Shown here one piece after another: positions 1 to 8,242 of a stretch of 64,000 bases of DNA. Origin of the DNA: JAWSVE01 sp050633885 (lineage in GTDB: Bacteria; Pseudomonadota; Gammaproteobacteria; Pseudomonadales; Cellvibrionaceae); the NCBI GenBank assembly GCA_050633885.1, contig JBOEHK010000001.1:1-64000 (forward strand), written 5' to 3'. The notes below the pieces were generated by a model that worked only from the letters and a program-made list of their open reading frames with translations, was not told the DNA's origin and ran no database searches. Every line of letters begins with the position of its first letter. Within the stretch, counting starts at the first letter, position 1. A program made the translations under genes and the position numbers.

Positions 1-220
1 AAAAAAGACTGAATCGATTTAGCCTGAGAGGAAAAACAAAAGTCGATACACAATGGAAGTTATATTGTATGGTACATAATATTGAGAAGTTAACCAATTA
101 TGGCAGTATAGCGGCATAGTGCGGAAATAAGCGCAGTAAACTGTTTTTAAAGAACATCAGCTTGAAATAAAAATTAATTGTGACAGCGTCACGTTTAACT
201 ATTTTTTTTAAAAAAATAAA

Positions 221-694
221 ATGGAGAATGTAGATGTTTGTTTTTTTGAAAGTTTTTCTACAAACTCGTTAGAGGTCTCTCGAGATATGTACCCAAAACA
301 AACGGATTTGTACTTGCTGGCGCTGATGATAATAGTCGTGGCAAGGCACCTATATGTTTTAGGTAGCACCTATTTTTTTTACGAGGCAATATTAGTTGCC
401 ATAGCGGCCGGGTTAAGATTTAAGTCTAAGGTTGCATTAATCGTTAGCTGGTTTTATACAATTATCTTGGCAGTTGCAGCTCTGCGGTGGGGTTTAGACA
501 TGATAGTCGAGGGTGCAAAAACAGAGAATAACATCATGGGTTATTTTGGCTGGGCGCATGTCCCCTTATCTGTATGCGTTGGCATAATAGCCACATATTT
601 CCTATTTAATAAGGAGTTGGCTAATTTTATTGGCCCTGTGCCAAAAACCTCTAACAAATCAAACCAGCAAGGGCCTTCGGCCGGGACGCGCTAA
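221..694 (+). CDS. Small multi-pass membrane protein of unknown function (cassette gene)
   Basis: The 157-residue product is unrecognised. It has about four hydrophobic segments (roughly residues 30-42, 50-62, 70-88 and 110-127) and a short polar tail, so it is probably an inner-membrane protein. Its stop codon lies inside the following attC site (649-718), as is common for integron cassette genes. The start at 221 has no clear ribosome binding site; the ATG at 287 in the same frame is preceded by AGAGG at 271-275 and may be the true start, giving 135 residues. The 220 bases upstream hold no gene I can support, only a short palindrome (GTGAC-agc-GTCAC, 180-192). Confidence 0.6.
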   Translation: MENVDVCFFESFSTNSLEVSRDMYPKQTDLYLLALMIIVVARHLYVLGSTYFFYEAILVAIAAGLRFKSKVALIVSWFYTIILAVAALRWGLDMIVEGAKTENNIMGYFGWAHVPLSVCVGIIATYFLFNKELANFIGPVPKTSNKSNQQGPSAGTR

Positions 695-718
695 CGCGCG
701 CTGGTTGGAGCGTTATGA
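649..718 (+). repeat. attC site 1 of integron cassette array
   Basis: The site runs from an R''-like core (CTCTAAC, 649-655) to an R'-like core (GTTATGA, 712-718). The inner arms AACCAGC (662-668) and GCTGGTT (700-706) pair perfectly. The centre holds further self-complementary pieces (GGCC-ttc-GGCC and GCG-ctaa-CGC). The GGGACGC element and the TTGGAGCGTTATG end resemble known attC sites. The outer cores pair over only four bases. Confidence 0.65.
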
Positions 719-935
719 AGCAAACGATAATTCAGAATAAAATCCAAAAAATAATAAGACATTAAAAAACTAAAGCGGAAATCAGGTTGAATGAAAAACT
801 GCATCTTAATTTTAAATTTTCTACAGCTTGGTTAAATTCCATGATGTAATTAGCACTATTAGCGAACCATTTTGAGAATTGCTACGACTCATAATGAGAA
901 ATAGCATATAACAGCATTCAACTAAGGAGAATACA

Positions 936-1202
936 ATGCGTAACAATATGATTTTAATAGCTTTACTTCTAGGGCTTTCCCTACCGTCGTTGGCAGGTAA
1001 TCTTGTATTTGAAGCAGAAGAGGAACAAGAGATTATTATAGTTAAAGAAGAATCGATGGGGCTGAGTCAAGCAGGAGTGCAAAAAAATGACCAGGTCAAA
1101 ACTGTTGATCCTAAGGTCCAAAAATTGAGATGCACATTGCCGGATGGCAGAATTTTATTGTTGGCCCCGGATGAATGTCAAAGAAAACAAAAATCGAAGT
1201 AA
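936..1202 (+). CDS. Small exported protein of unknown function (cassette gene)
   Basis: The 88-residue product has a typical signal peptide: MRNN, a hydrophobic core at about residues 5-17, and a likely cleavage after the alanine of SLAG near residue 20. The mature part is polar, with a run of acidic residues and two cysteines near the C-terminus (in LRCTLPDG and DECQ) that could form a disulfide in the periplasm. A good ribosome binding site (AAGGAG, 920-925) precedes the ATG. I do not recognise the family. It sits between two attC-like sites, so it is probably the second cassette. The 240 bases before it hold no other gene. Confidence 0.65.
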   Translation: MRNNMILIALLLGLSLPSLAGNLVFEAEEEQEIIIVKEESMGLSQAGVQKNDQVKTVDPKVQKLRCTLPDGRILLLAPDECQRKQKSK

Positions 1203-1221
1203 GTTGCACGCTAATATATAA

Positions 1222-1262
1222 ATTTAACAAGCAAAGCCATCCGCCTGCTTTGAGAGTTATGG
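1222..1262 (+). repeat. Short attC-like site 2 (possibly truncated)
   Basis: An R''-like core ATTTAAC (1222-1228) fits RYYYAAC, and an R'-like core GTTATGG lies at 1256-1262. Between them CAAAGC (1232-1237) pairs with GCTTTG (1247-1252) around a nine-base loop. At 41 bp it is shorter than usual attC sites (about 55 bp or more), so it may be a deleted or minimal version. Confidence 0.45.
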
Positions 1263-1274
1263 CTACATTAAGTT

Positions 1275-1595
1275 ATGAAATACCTCGGTGATCTATTTGC
1301 ACAAAGGCCGCTGCATTATTCTCTTAGAGGTGACTATCATCTCTGGAAAGAATTTATTGATTACTATTCAAATTCAGTGATACCAAAAAGCAAACAGGAT
1401 TTAGTTGGGTCAATTAGTAATGCGTTTAAAGAGTTAACTAACCACAATATTGAAGAAATGGAATATTTTTACTTAGAACGGTTAGCTCACGGCGGCATGT
1501 CATCAGGCATGGTAAACCCTGTTTTTTGGAAAGAAACAGTTACTGAATATATATGGTGTCTAGCAAATGGAGAGGACTATAGTCATTTATTCTAA
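1275..1595 (+). CDS. Hypothetical soluble protein (cassette gene)
   Basis: The 106-residue product has no signal peptide or membrane segment and is rich in aromatic and charged residues, suggesting a small helical cytoplasmic protein. I do not recognise a family. The ATG lies only 12 bases after attC-like site 2, and the stop lies 13 bases before attC site 3, which is the compact spacing expected of a cassette. There is no clear ribosome binding site before the start, so it may be poorly translated or use a leader-dependent mechanism. Confidence 0.6.
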   Translation: MKYLGDLFAQRPLHYSLRGDYHLWKEFIDYYSNSVIPKSKQDLVGSISNAFKELTNHNIEEMEYFYLERLAHGGMSSGMVNPVFWKETVTEYIWCLANGEDYSHLF

Positions 1596-1607
1596 AACCG
1601 GCAAAAG

Positions 1608-1698
1608 CCATAACAAAGCGCCCAAGAATACTCCGGCCACAAAAAAACGTGGCCTCCGCGGGACGTTGTTTCGCACGCCCCTTGGCTTGGCGTTATAT
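1608..1698 (+). repeat. attC site 3 of integron cassette array
   Basis: This is the clearest of the three sites. The R'' core CCATAAC (1608-1614) and R' core GTTATAT (1692-1698) pair over five bases. The inner arms AGCGCCCAAG (1617-1626 region) and CTTGGCTTGGCG (1681-1692) are complementary with a bulge. A central hairpin GGCCAC-aaaaaaac-GTGGCC is followed by GGGACG and a TTTCGCACGCCCCTTGG segment, as in Vibrio-type repeats. The length of 91 bp is normal for attC. Confidence 0.8.
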
Positions 1699-1722
1699 GC
1701 CTTCCAGGCTATGGAGTAATAT

Positions 1723-2085
1723 GTGAAACCAAAATTTCGGCCAGGAAAAAACATTGCGATAAAAGTTCCAACTCATGAGTTTGAAAAAATGGTGAACTTT
1801 TATAAAGTGATTTTGGGTCTTGGGCAAAAAGAGGCTAACTCTCCAGATAGTTTTAAATCGGTAACATTTGAGTTTGGAGACAAAAACCTGTGGGTCGACG
1901 AAATTTCTGGCCTAAGCCAAGCTGAGGTATGGTTAGAAATTGAAACAGATAATGCTGTTGAAGCTAAAGAATATCTTAAAAAACAGGGGTGTTCTATGAG
2001 AGATGAAATAGAGCCTTTACCATCTGGTTTCAATGGTTTCTGGTTAAGCAGTCCGTCAAATACTATTCATTTGGTTAATGAGTAG
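1723..2085 (+). CDS. VOC family (glyoxalase/bleomycin-resistance fold) protein
   Basis: The 120-residue product has the pattern of vicinal-oxygen-chelate proteins: an N-terminal V-x-x-FEKMVNFYKVILGLG segment, a central strand with conserved acidic residues, and a C-terminal GFNGFWLSSPSNTIHLVNE strand. Family members include glyoxalases, dioxygenases and antibiotic-binding proteins; the substrate cannot be told from sequence. The start is GTG with GGAG at 1713-1716. It lies just after attC site 3, and VOC genes are frequent integron cargo. I find no complete attC between its stop and 2292, so it may be the last cassette with a decayed site, or a fixed neighbour. Confidence 0.75.
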   Translation: MKPKFRPGKNIAIKVPTHEFEKMVNFYKVILGLGQKEANSPDSFKSVTFEFGDKNLWVDEISGLSQAEVWLEIETDNAVEAKEYLKKQGCSMRDEIEPLPSGFNGFWLSSPSNTIHLVNE

Positions 2086-2292
2086 TGCATATGACAAGTG
2101 ACTATGGTTCTTCGTCAAGCATTGACAGTATTTTTTCGTCTCAATAGGTATTATTTTTATCATTGTATTAAGAATGGTGGGCTGTTTTCTCATCACTTTC
2201 ATTGGACAAGGTTATGAAATTCGCTGATACCATGAGCTGTGATTATGGCTCTACAGGGTTTTCTCGTCGAAGAGCGTTTTAGAAAAACGGTT

Positions 2293-2670
2293 TTATCTTT
2301 TGTCATCATCTTCAGAATAAACTTCGTCTACTTCAGTATCCTCCTCGAGGTCGTCCTCTTCGATTTCATCATCAAATTCGTCGTCATCTTCATCTAAAAA
2401 TAATCTTTCAAGGGCGTCTTCGCCTTCTAGGTCATCTTCTTCATTGACGCTATAAAACACTTCGACTTGAACTTCGCCATCGGCAAAGAATTCAACTTCC
2501 CACCGTTCGCCTTCAGTGGACACTAATACCATCAGTGTTTCATCAGAGTTGTGTTCCAAGGAGTAGGGTAACCCGGCATCGTCGAGACGATTTAGAAAAT
2601 CGAGTAGTTTTTGGAAGCTGTTAAGAGAGCCAGCTTGAGAACTGTTTGAGAAAAGGTCGTCTGAGTTCAT
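2293..2670 (-). CDS. Very acidic small protein of unknown function
   Basis: The 125-residue product has an N-terminal half (about 1-75) that looks folded, with a LNSFQKLLDFLNRLDDAGLPY helix-rich start and an EVEFFADGEVQVEVF strand pair. A C-terminal half (about 77-125) is almost entirely Asp, Glu and a few hydrophobics. The N-terminal half suggests a conserved small cytoplasmic domain of unknown role; the tail could mimic nucleic acid or bind cations. It is the first chromosomal gene after the cassette array, facing it. A weak hairpin (CGTTTT-aga-AAAACG) lies just past its stop. Confidence 0.65.
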   Translation of the reverse strand: MNSDDLFSNSSQAGSLNSFQKLLDFLNRLDDAGLPYSLEHNSDETLMVLVSTEGERWEVEFFADGEVQVEVFYSVNEEDDLEGEDALERLFLDEDDDEFDDEIEEDDLEEDTEVDEVYSEDDDKR

Positions 2671-2740
2671 ATGCGTGGCTCTCTATTTGTTGATACCTGA
2701 GATGAGTATTTTTTAAGGTGAAAACGTGAGTGGTCGCATC

Positions 2741-4675
2741 TTATTTCGCTTTGGGTTTAAAAGCTAATAAAACATTGCCTGGTGGTTGTCTAAAACCACC
2801 ATAGCCTGAGCTGACAAAAACCATTCCATTACCTGCAAAGACTGAATGGCTATCGATGCCGCCGCCGTTGGCTGTAATGCCATTTAAGGTTTTGAATTCT
2901 TTTAATGTGTCATATTGCCAGACGATCTCTCCGTTTTTCCCATCAAAAATATAAAGGCGTCCATCGATAGCGCCAGCAATGACTGAATTGTCGATTGATA
3001 ATGGAGCGGCCGACAATCCATATTTACTAGCACAAAGTTCAAAACGTTTTTTTCTGTCATCAGAGCAGTCAGGAGTAACTGGGGTTTGCCATAAAACTTT
3101 TCCGCTTGTGATATCAATGGCATTCATTCCGGGTTGTGGAATATAGTCTTCAAATTGTGGCATGTGTGGATCATTTATCGGTGCAAAAACTTGTGTGCCA
3201 TCAATGGCCATGCCCCAGTGTATACCGCCTAAAGAAGAGCCTTGACCAAAGGTATTTCGCCAAATAACTTTACCGTCATTATCTGGATCAAGTGCCCAGA
3301 CATCTCCGGATTTTTGCCCTGCTAAAATAATATCTTTTCCATTTTTATCTTGAGCAATAATGGCAGCGGCACCAAAATCATAGTCTTTTAACACACTGTC
3401 TTCTGGAGAGGGACAATTAGGGCCCGATTTTTCATAAGGTTCACGGCAGGCTAGATTCCATACATCGTTTGCCAACGCTTGGAAATGCCATTTTAATGTG
3501 CCTGTTTCGATTTCCAATGCTAAAACGGCGTCGCTTGTTGTGGTTGCGGGTAGTGATGTATTTTGTCCGGTGGTGATGTAGACCAGTCCGCGTTTTGTAT
3601 CGACAGTGGGTGTTGACCAGACAGGAGCACCAGAAGGCCCGCGAAGTTTTACACCGGTTCTGCTGACTTTGCCGGTATATTTTGCATCTGGCGTGGTGTG
3701 GTAGGTCCACAGTTTTTCGCCAGTTTTTGTATTCAATGCCATGACGGCGCCATGTTCAACACAGCATTCAAAATTCGGATTAGCACCGGAGCCGACACCG
3801 GATGCCGAGAGTGGAACAATAATTTTATCGTGATATAAAACAGGAGAGCCTGTGATGCCTGCGCGTTTTGTATGTTTTGCTTCGACTTTCCAAATCAGTG
3901 AACCATTTTCTGGATTAACGGCATGAACTTGCCCCATGCGATCTGCAAGAATTAATACTTTTTTTCCTGTGTCATCAAGGTCGCCATAAGAAATAGAAGA
4001 GCGAAGCGCGCCGCCAGCTTCGTAAACCCATTTTACGCAAGCGCTTTCAGTGTCGAGTGCAAGTAATTTTCCGGTAGGATCTGGTGTATAAAATAAAGTG
4101 GAACCAACAATAACAGGCGATGAACGTAAACCTTTAGTATTAGGAAAACCAATGGCCCATGCTAATTCTAAATTTTTTAAATCATCGCTGGTTAAACTGG
4201 CTTGTTGTGCAGTTAAGTGACGCGAGCTTTTATGATCAACACCAAACATGGATAAAGTGGCAGGCAGTTTTAAGTCGATTGTTTTGTTTTTTTCTGAGCA
4301 CATCATTCCCGCAACCCAGTCGCCTTCGACAGAACTTTTAGCGGCAAGATAGTTGATAACATCGTCCAATTCGTGCGGTTTTAAATTGACAGCTTGTTGT
4401 TGCATCACACCGTTTGTCAGTGTGTAACGTAAAGCTTGAGGGCTCATGAGTTGCAATGCGGATAGAGCCGGTGCTCGTGTACTGTCAGGGCTGTTATGAC
4501 ACACAGCGCAACTTTGTTGGTAAACCGCTTGGCCGGGGTCGCTTTCCTGTGCTGAGCTTGATATTGATAATAAAAGTGAACATACGCTAGTAGAGACTAA
4601 CGTTAAGGTTTTGGGTTTAGAGAATATGAAAGACAAGATTTTTTTTGACATAAAACGGTATGTTTGAATCAACAT
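2741..4675 (-). CDS. Cytochrome c / PQQ-type beta-propeller dehydrogenase (polyvinyl-alcohol-dehydrogenase-like)
   Basis: This periplasmic oxidoreductase has a hydrophobic export segment (about 10-40), one c-type heme site CAVCH (residues 56-60) in a small N-terminal cytochrome domain, then a long beta-propeller with repeated W-x-Y/G-x-LxAL-D strands ending in a glycine-rich GNGMVFVSSGYGGF motif. This order matches quinoprotein polyvinyl alcohol dehydrogenases; the real substrate is unknown. The start chosen (ATG, 4675) has AGGTG upstream; ATG 4651 is also possible, and a TTG at 4726 is unlikely. No PQQ synthesis genes are in this window, so cofactor supply cannot be judged. Confidence 0.8.
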   Translation of the reverse strand: MLIQTYRFMSKKILSFIFSKPKTLTLVSTSVCSLLLSISSSAQESDPGQAVYQQSCAVCHNSPDSTRAPALSALQLMSPQALRYTLTNGVMQQQAVNLKPHELDDVINYLAAKSSVEGDWVAGMMCSEKNKTIDLKLPATLSMFGVDHKSSRHLTAQQASLTSDDLKNLELAWAIGFPNTKGLRSSPVIVGSTLFYTPDPTGKLLALDTESACVKWVYEAGGALRSSISYGDLDDTGKKVLILADRMGQVHAVNPENGSLIWKVEAKHTKRAGITGSPVLYHDKIIVPLSASGVGSGANPNFECCVEHGAVMALNTKTGEKLWTYHTTPDAKYTGKVSRTGVKLRGPSGAPVWSTPTVDTKRGLVYITTGQNTSLPATTTSDAVLALEIETGTLKWHFQALANDVWNLACREPYEKSGPNCPSPEDSVLKDYDFGAAAIIAQDKNGKDIILAGQKSGDVWALDPDNDGKVIWRNTFGQGSSLGGIHWGMAIDGTQVFAPINDPHMPQFEDYIPQPGMNAIDITSGKVLWQTPVTPDCSDDRKKRFELCASKYGLSAAPLSIDNSVIAGAIDGRLYIFDGKNGEIVWQYDTLKEFKTLNGITANGGGIDSHSVFAGNGMVFVSSGYGGFRQPPGNVLLAFKPKAK

Positions 4676-4949
4676 CTGGGCACCTGCATTTTTATAATCA
4701 ATATTGTGTGCCTTCGTTATCAACAATGAAGGCTGTTGTATCAGCTGTTACCAGCATCATAAATGAATGATTGTGATGTGAGTATTCAAACCATGAGGAG
4801 CAGTGGCGTCAACGTATTCGTCGAAATTTTTGTAAAGTTAACTGGATTGAGAGGAAGTAAATTCATGACGGAAAATTAAAAACAAAAAATAATTTCCATC
4901 TTCAGTGTGAGAGGGTCGGTGATAAAACGTGAGGGGATGAGAAGGTGCA

Positions 4950-4997
4950 ACGCTGAGAGGGTAAGACGCTGGGAAGGTAAGACACTGAAAAAGTTTG
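4950..4997. repeat. Degenerate 16-bp tandem repeat in the gap before rapA
   Basis: Three units of 16 bp (4950-4965, 4966-4981, 4982-4997) share the pattern ACGCTGRGARGGTAAG with increasing divergence. Weaker related units occur upstream from about 4911, and a second degenerate repeat (ATTAAAC-based) lies at 5044-5090. The 4676-5130 gap contains no gene I can support; a 65-codon reading frame over the repeats is low-complexity and rejected. Confidence 0.65.
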
Positions 4998-5130
4998 GTA
5001 GTGGATTTCAGTTAAACGCTAGCGTCTTTAAGCGCTTACCCTTATTAAACAGTAACCCTATTAAACATCAGCACTCATCAAACACAGAGGCACATACTCA
5101 ATGAGTTAGGCGTTGGTGTTTATAACCGTT

Positions 5131-8043
5131 TTAGGTGCACACAACGACTCGAACCATTTCTAAACTGAGTTGTGCTGATTGTAAATGATGTTCAAGTTCT
5201 TCAATGGACTGCCCTAAGTAATCAATTTCTTCTTGTCGAATATTCGGGTTTACTTTCGCTAATGTTTTTAAGCGTGTTAATTCAACTTGCTGCCGTTCCT
5301 GCATGTTTGATAGTGCTTTATCAATAATAGACGATTTTTGTTGGTCGGCTTCGTTTTGACATTTATTGATGAGCGACACTATTTCTTTTTTAGCATGTTT
5401 CACAATACCTTGGGCTGTTTTTTTGTTCGGCACCGGCTGATGAAACTTATTGAGCTGTTTGAAATTAATGAGGCTGGAAAGATTATTTTTTTCACTCATA
5501 AAAACGCGTATCGTATTTTTATCAAAATAGCTGCCAAGTTGTAATACTTTTGGGCCTGGGCAGTGGACAGAAAAAACAGATTCGAGAACCAAAGTCCCCG
5601 GTGGTAAAGGCGGTAATTTAATGGTGCCGACAGATGTGTTGCCTCGTTCATAACTCATTGCCATATCCATGACGCCTGTCACCATGGGATGCTCCCACGT
5701 TAAAAACTCCATGTCTTCTCGACTTAAAGCGATGTCGCGATTATAAGTGGCCGTTAAACCTTCGTCTCCTAAGCCGGGAAAGCTGTGATTGTGCATGTGA
5801 TCTGTCGGATGAAGTACGATAGCGTTTTCACTATGAACATCTTCATCAACACCAAATTCTTCAAAAACATCAGACATATACTCGGGTAGCTTTTCATTGC
5901 TGTCTGACTTGCTGATTGCCTGAATCAGTTCTTCGGATTTTTCATGATTGCAAGAATTCAGTTCGAGTAGTTGATCGCGGCCTTCACTTAATTTTTCAAG
6001 CAGAGCTTGCGTCGTGTTTTGTGTGTCTGAAATTAACGTATTCCATTCGTTTTCATCATCATTTGTTAATGATGATTTTAAGCGAGATTCAAATTCTTGA
6101 AAAAGCATATGGGCCGCAGGACAAGAGACTTCGATACCATTGATGCCCTTGTGATGCCACTCCAAAAGTTTTTCAGTAGCGCTTCGCGTGTTATTTTCTT
6201 GAGACTGATAAAAAGGGACATGAATTTGAACGTCATTTCTTTGGCCGATGCGGGCAAGGCGGCCGATACGCTGCTCTAATAAATCCGGGTTTAATGGCAA
6301 ATCAAAAAGAATAAGATGTTGTGCAAATTGAAAATTTCGGCCTTCGCTACCAATTTCAGAACATATCATTATTTGAGCGCCATCAATGTCATCCGAAAAA
6401 TAAGCAGCAGCGCGATCGCGTTCAATTAAACTCAGTTCACTATGAAATGCCGTTGAGCGAACCCCTTTTTTAAGTCGGAGGAAATCTTCAAGTTCTAAAG
6501 TGGTTTCGTGCTGATTGCAAATGAGTAAGACTTTTTCTGTGCGATGTTGCTTAAGCCAATCAACTAACCAACTAACGCGCGAATCTTCTTGTAACCATTG
6601 ACTGCCAATAATATTTTCTGGCCGGAGTAAATCATTGACGGAAAAGTGTTGAGATGCATTTTCTGCTAAATAATCAGCAGGAACATTTATTGGGTGAGGG
6701 ATAAGTTTTCGTATTGGGAAACCCTTCACTGCGGCACGCGTATTTCTAAATAAGACTCGGCCAGTTCCATGATGGTCTAGTAAGTGTTGAATGCAGTCGT
6801 TAATAGTATGTTCTATTAATTGTTTGCTGGATTCACTATCGCTAGCTTTTAGCGCCGTTATTAGTTGATTAGATTTTTCTTCACCAACATAGCTATTTAG
6901 TGCAGCAATATTTTCACTGTTGTCGATAATATTGTTTTTTACATCATCAGATAATAATATTTGAACCAGATCATTCGCTGGCTGATAACCTTTTTCTTCT
7001 TCTTTGTATTTTTCAAAATCAAAATAACGATTCGGATCTAATAATCGTAATCTTGCAAAGTGACTTTCTTCGCCCAGTTGTTCAGGTGTTGCTGTTAATA
7101 ACAAGAGTCCTTTTGTGTGAGTCGCTAAAGATTCCACACAGCGATAATGCTGGCCTGCTTGTGAATCTTTATCATCTGACCAAACAAGATGATGCGCTTC
7201 GTCGACAACAATTAAATCCCAGCCAGTATCTTCGGCTTGTTTTTGCCTTTGTTGATTACTTGCTAGAAAATCTAAACTGCATAAAACCAGTTGAGTTGTT
7301 TCAAAAGGGTTACTGTCATTGGCAAGTAGGGCTTCATGGCGCTCTTCATCGAGTACGGTGAATTGCAAATTAAATCGCCGCAACATTTCTACGAGCCACT
7401 GATGAATGAGTGAATCTGGCACTGCAATTAAAATTCGTTCGGCTCGTCCCGTTTGTAATTGATGATGAATAATCAAACCGGCTTCGATGGTTTTTCCTAA
7501 GCCGACTTCATCGGCCAACAAAACGCGTGGTGCATAACGATTGGCCGCCTCATTGGCGATGTGTAGTTGATGCGGTAGCAGTTGAACGCGTGCGCCTAAA
7601 AGCCCCTGTGACTGGGAGTGCATTTGAGCTTCTTTATGTAGCAATGTTTTATAACGCAATGTGTATTGATTGAGTTTGTCGATTTGCCCTGCGAATAAAC
7701 GATCTTGAGGACGATTAAATTGCACAAAACTATTTAATTCTAGCTCGGGAATAATGTGCGGTTCGCCGTTTTCATCGAGGCCGGCATACACGATGTAACC
7801 TTGCTCTTCTTCGACTTGAGTGACGGTAATTTTTAATTTTTGCGTATTCGAAATATTATCGCCAACTTGGTATTGCACTCGGTTAAGTGGGGCGTTGTCT
7901 GTAGCGTAGGTGCGTCGTTCACTTGAAGCAGGAAATTGAACGGTAACTCTTCTGTTTTCGTCGTCTGTGATTACGCCGAGGCCAAGTTCTGGCTCTGTAT
8001 TGCTTATCCAGCGTTGACCTAGTTTAAATTGTGATTCAGACAA
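5131..8043 (-). CDS. rapA: RNA polymerase-associated protein RapA (SWI2/SNF2 ATPase)
   Basis: RapA binds RNA polymerase and recycles it after transcription, using a Swi2/Snf2 DNA translocase. The 970-residue length matches the family. N-terminal Tudor-like domains (about 1-110) precede the ATPase with Walker A GLGKT (181-185), DEAH box (281-284) and SAT-type motif (LLTATPE), then the second RecA lobe with the SEGRNFQFAQ and QRIGRLARIGQ motifs near 560-600, and the RapA-specific C-terminal domain. The start is TTG with AGGAG ten bases upstream. It stands alone with gaps on both sides. Confidence 0.95.
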   Translation of the reverse strand: MSESQFKLGQRWISNTEPELGLGVITDDENRRVTVQFPASSERRTYATDNAPLNRVQYQVGDNISNTQKLKITVTQVEEEQGYIVYAGLDENGEPHIIPELELNSFVQFNRPQDRLFAGQIDKLNQYTLRYKTLLHKEAQMHSQSQGLLGARVQLLPHQLHIANEAANRYAPRVLLADEVGLGKTIEAGLIIHHQLQTGRAERILIAVPDSLIHQWLVEMLRRFNLQFTVLDEERHEALLANDSNPFETTQLVLCSLDFLASNQQRQKQAEDTGWDLIVVDEAHHLVWSDDKDSQAGQHYRCVESLATHTKGLLLLTATPEQLGEESHFARLRLLDPNRYFDFEKYKEEEKGYQPANDLVQILLSDDVKNNIIDNSENIAALNSYVGEEKSNQLITALKASDSESSKQLIEHTINDCIQHLLDHHGTGRVLFRNTRAAVKGFPIRKLIPHPINVPADYLAENASQHFSVNDLLRPENIIGSQWLQEDSRVSWLVDWLKQHRTEKVLLICNQHETTLELEDFLRLKKGVRSTAFHSELSLIERDRAAAYFSDDIDGAQIMICSEIGSEGRNFQFAQHLILFDLPLNPDLLEQRIGRLARIGQRNDVQIHVPFYQSQENNTRSATEKLLEWHHKGINGIEVSCPAAHMLFQEFESRLKSSLTNDDENEWNTLISDTQNTTQALLEKLSEGRDQLLELNSCNHEKSEELIQAISKSDSNEKLPEYMSDVFEEFGVDEDVHSENAIVLHPTDHMHNHSFPGLGDEGLTATYNRDIALSREDMEFLTWEHPMVTGVMDMAMSYERGNTSVGTIKLPPLPPGTLVLESVFSVHCPGPKVLQLGSYFDKNTIRVFMSEKNNLSSLINFKQLNKFHQPVPNKKTAQGIVKHAKKEIVSLINKCQNEADQQKSSIIDKALSNMQERQQVELTRLKTLAKVNPNIRQEEIDYLGQSIEELEHHLQSAQLSLEMVRVVVCT

Positions 8044-8242
8044 AATGTAAAAACTCCTGATATGGCGATTGATTGTGAGCTATTGATGCTTGGTTAGAGG
8101 CGATAAAAAGGCTGGGTATTGTAACGGTTAGAGGCTTTAATAAAAAGAAAAAGCCTCGCTTGTATGATAGATAGTCATAGCGGATAAGACGGTTAGTTTT
8201 TGGCGAATATAGAAGAATATTATTGTTAAGAGAAAAAGTTAT

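Larger units (their letters stand above)
221..1698 (+). mobile_element. Integron gene-cassette array (attC-bearing, no integrase in window)
   Basis: Three short plus-strand genes are each followed by an attC-like recombination site (649-718, 1222-1262, 1608-1698), and a fourth short gene (VOC family) follows the last site. Same-strand orphan genes, each ending at or in an attC, are the hallmark of integron cassettes. In this orientation the R' core (GTTAT...) is on the right, so an attI/integrase would lie to the left, outside the window. From this window alone the array could be the distal end of a chromosomal integron or a cluster of attC sites lacking an integrase (CALIN). The cassette genes are inferred from position; the attC call rests on core boxes and paired arms seen by eye. 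Confidence 0.7.

Noticed and set aside
2202..2217. TTGGACAAGGTTATGA resembling an attC right end
   Set aside because: No matching R''/L'' half lies upstream within a plausible distance, so a complete site is not supported.
4907..5104. 65-codon plus-strand reading frame upstream of rapA
   Set aside because: It lies over the tandem repeats, is low-complexity and arginine-rich, and has no ribosome binding site or family resemblance.
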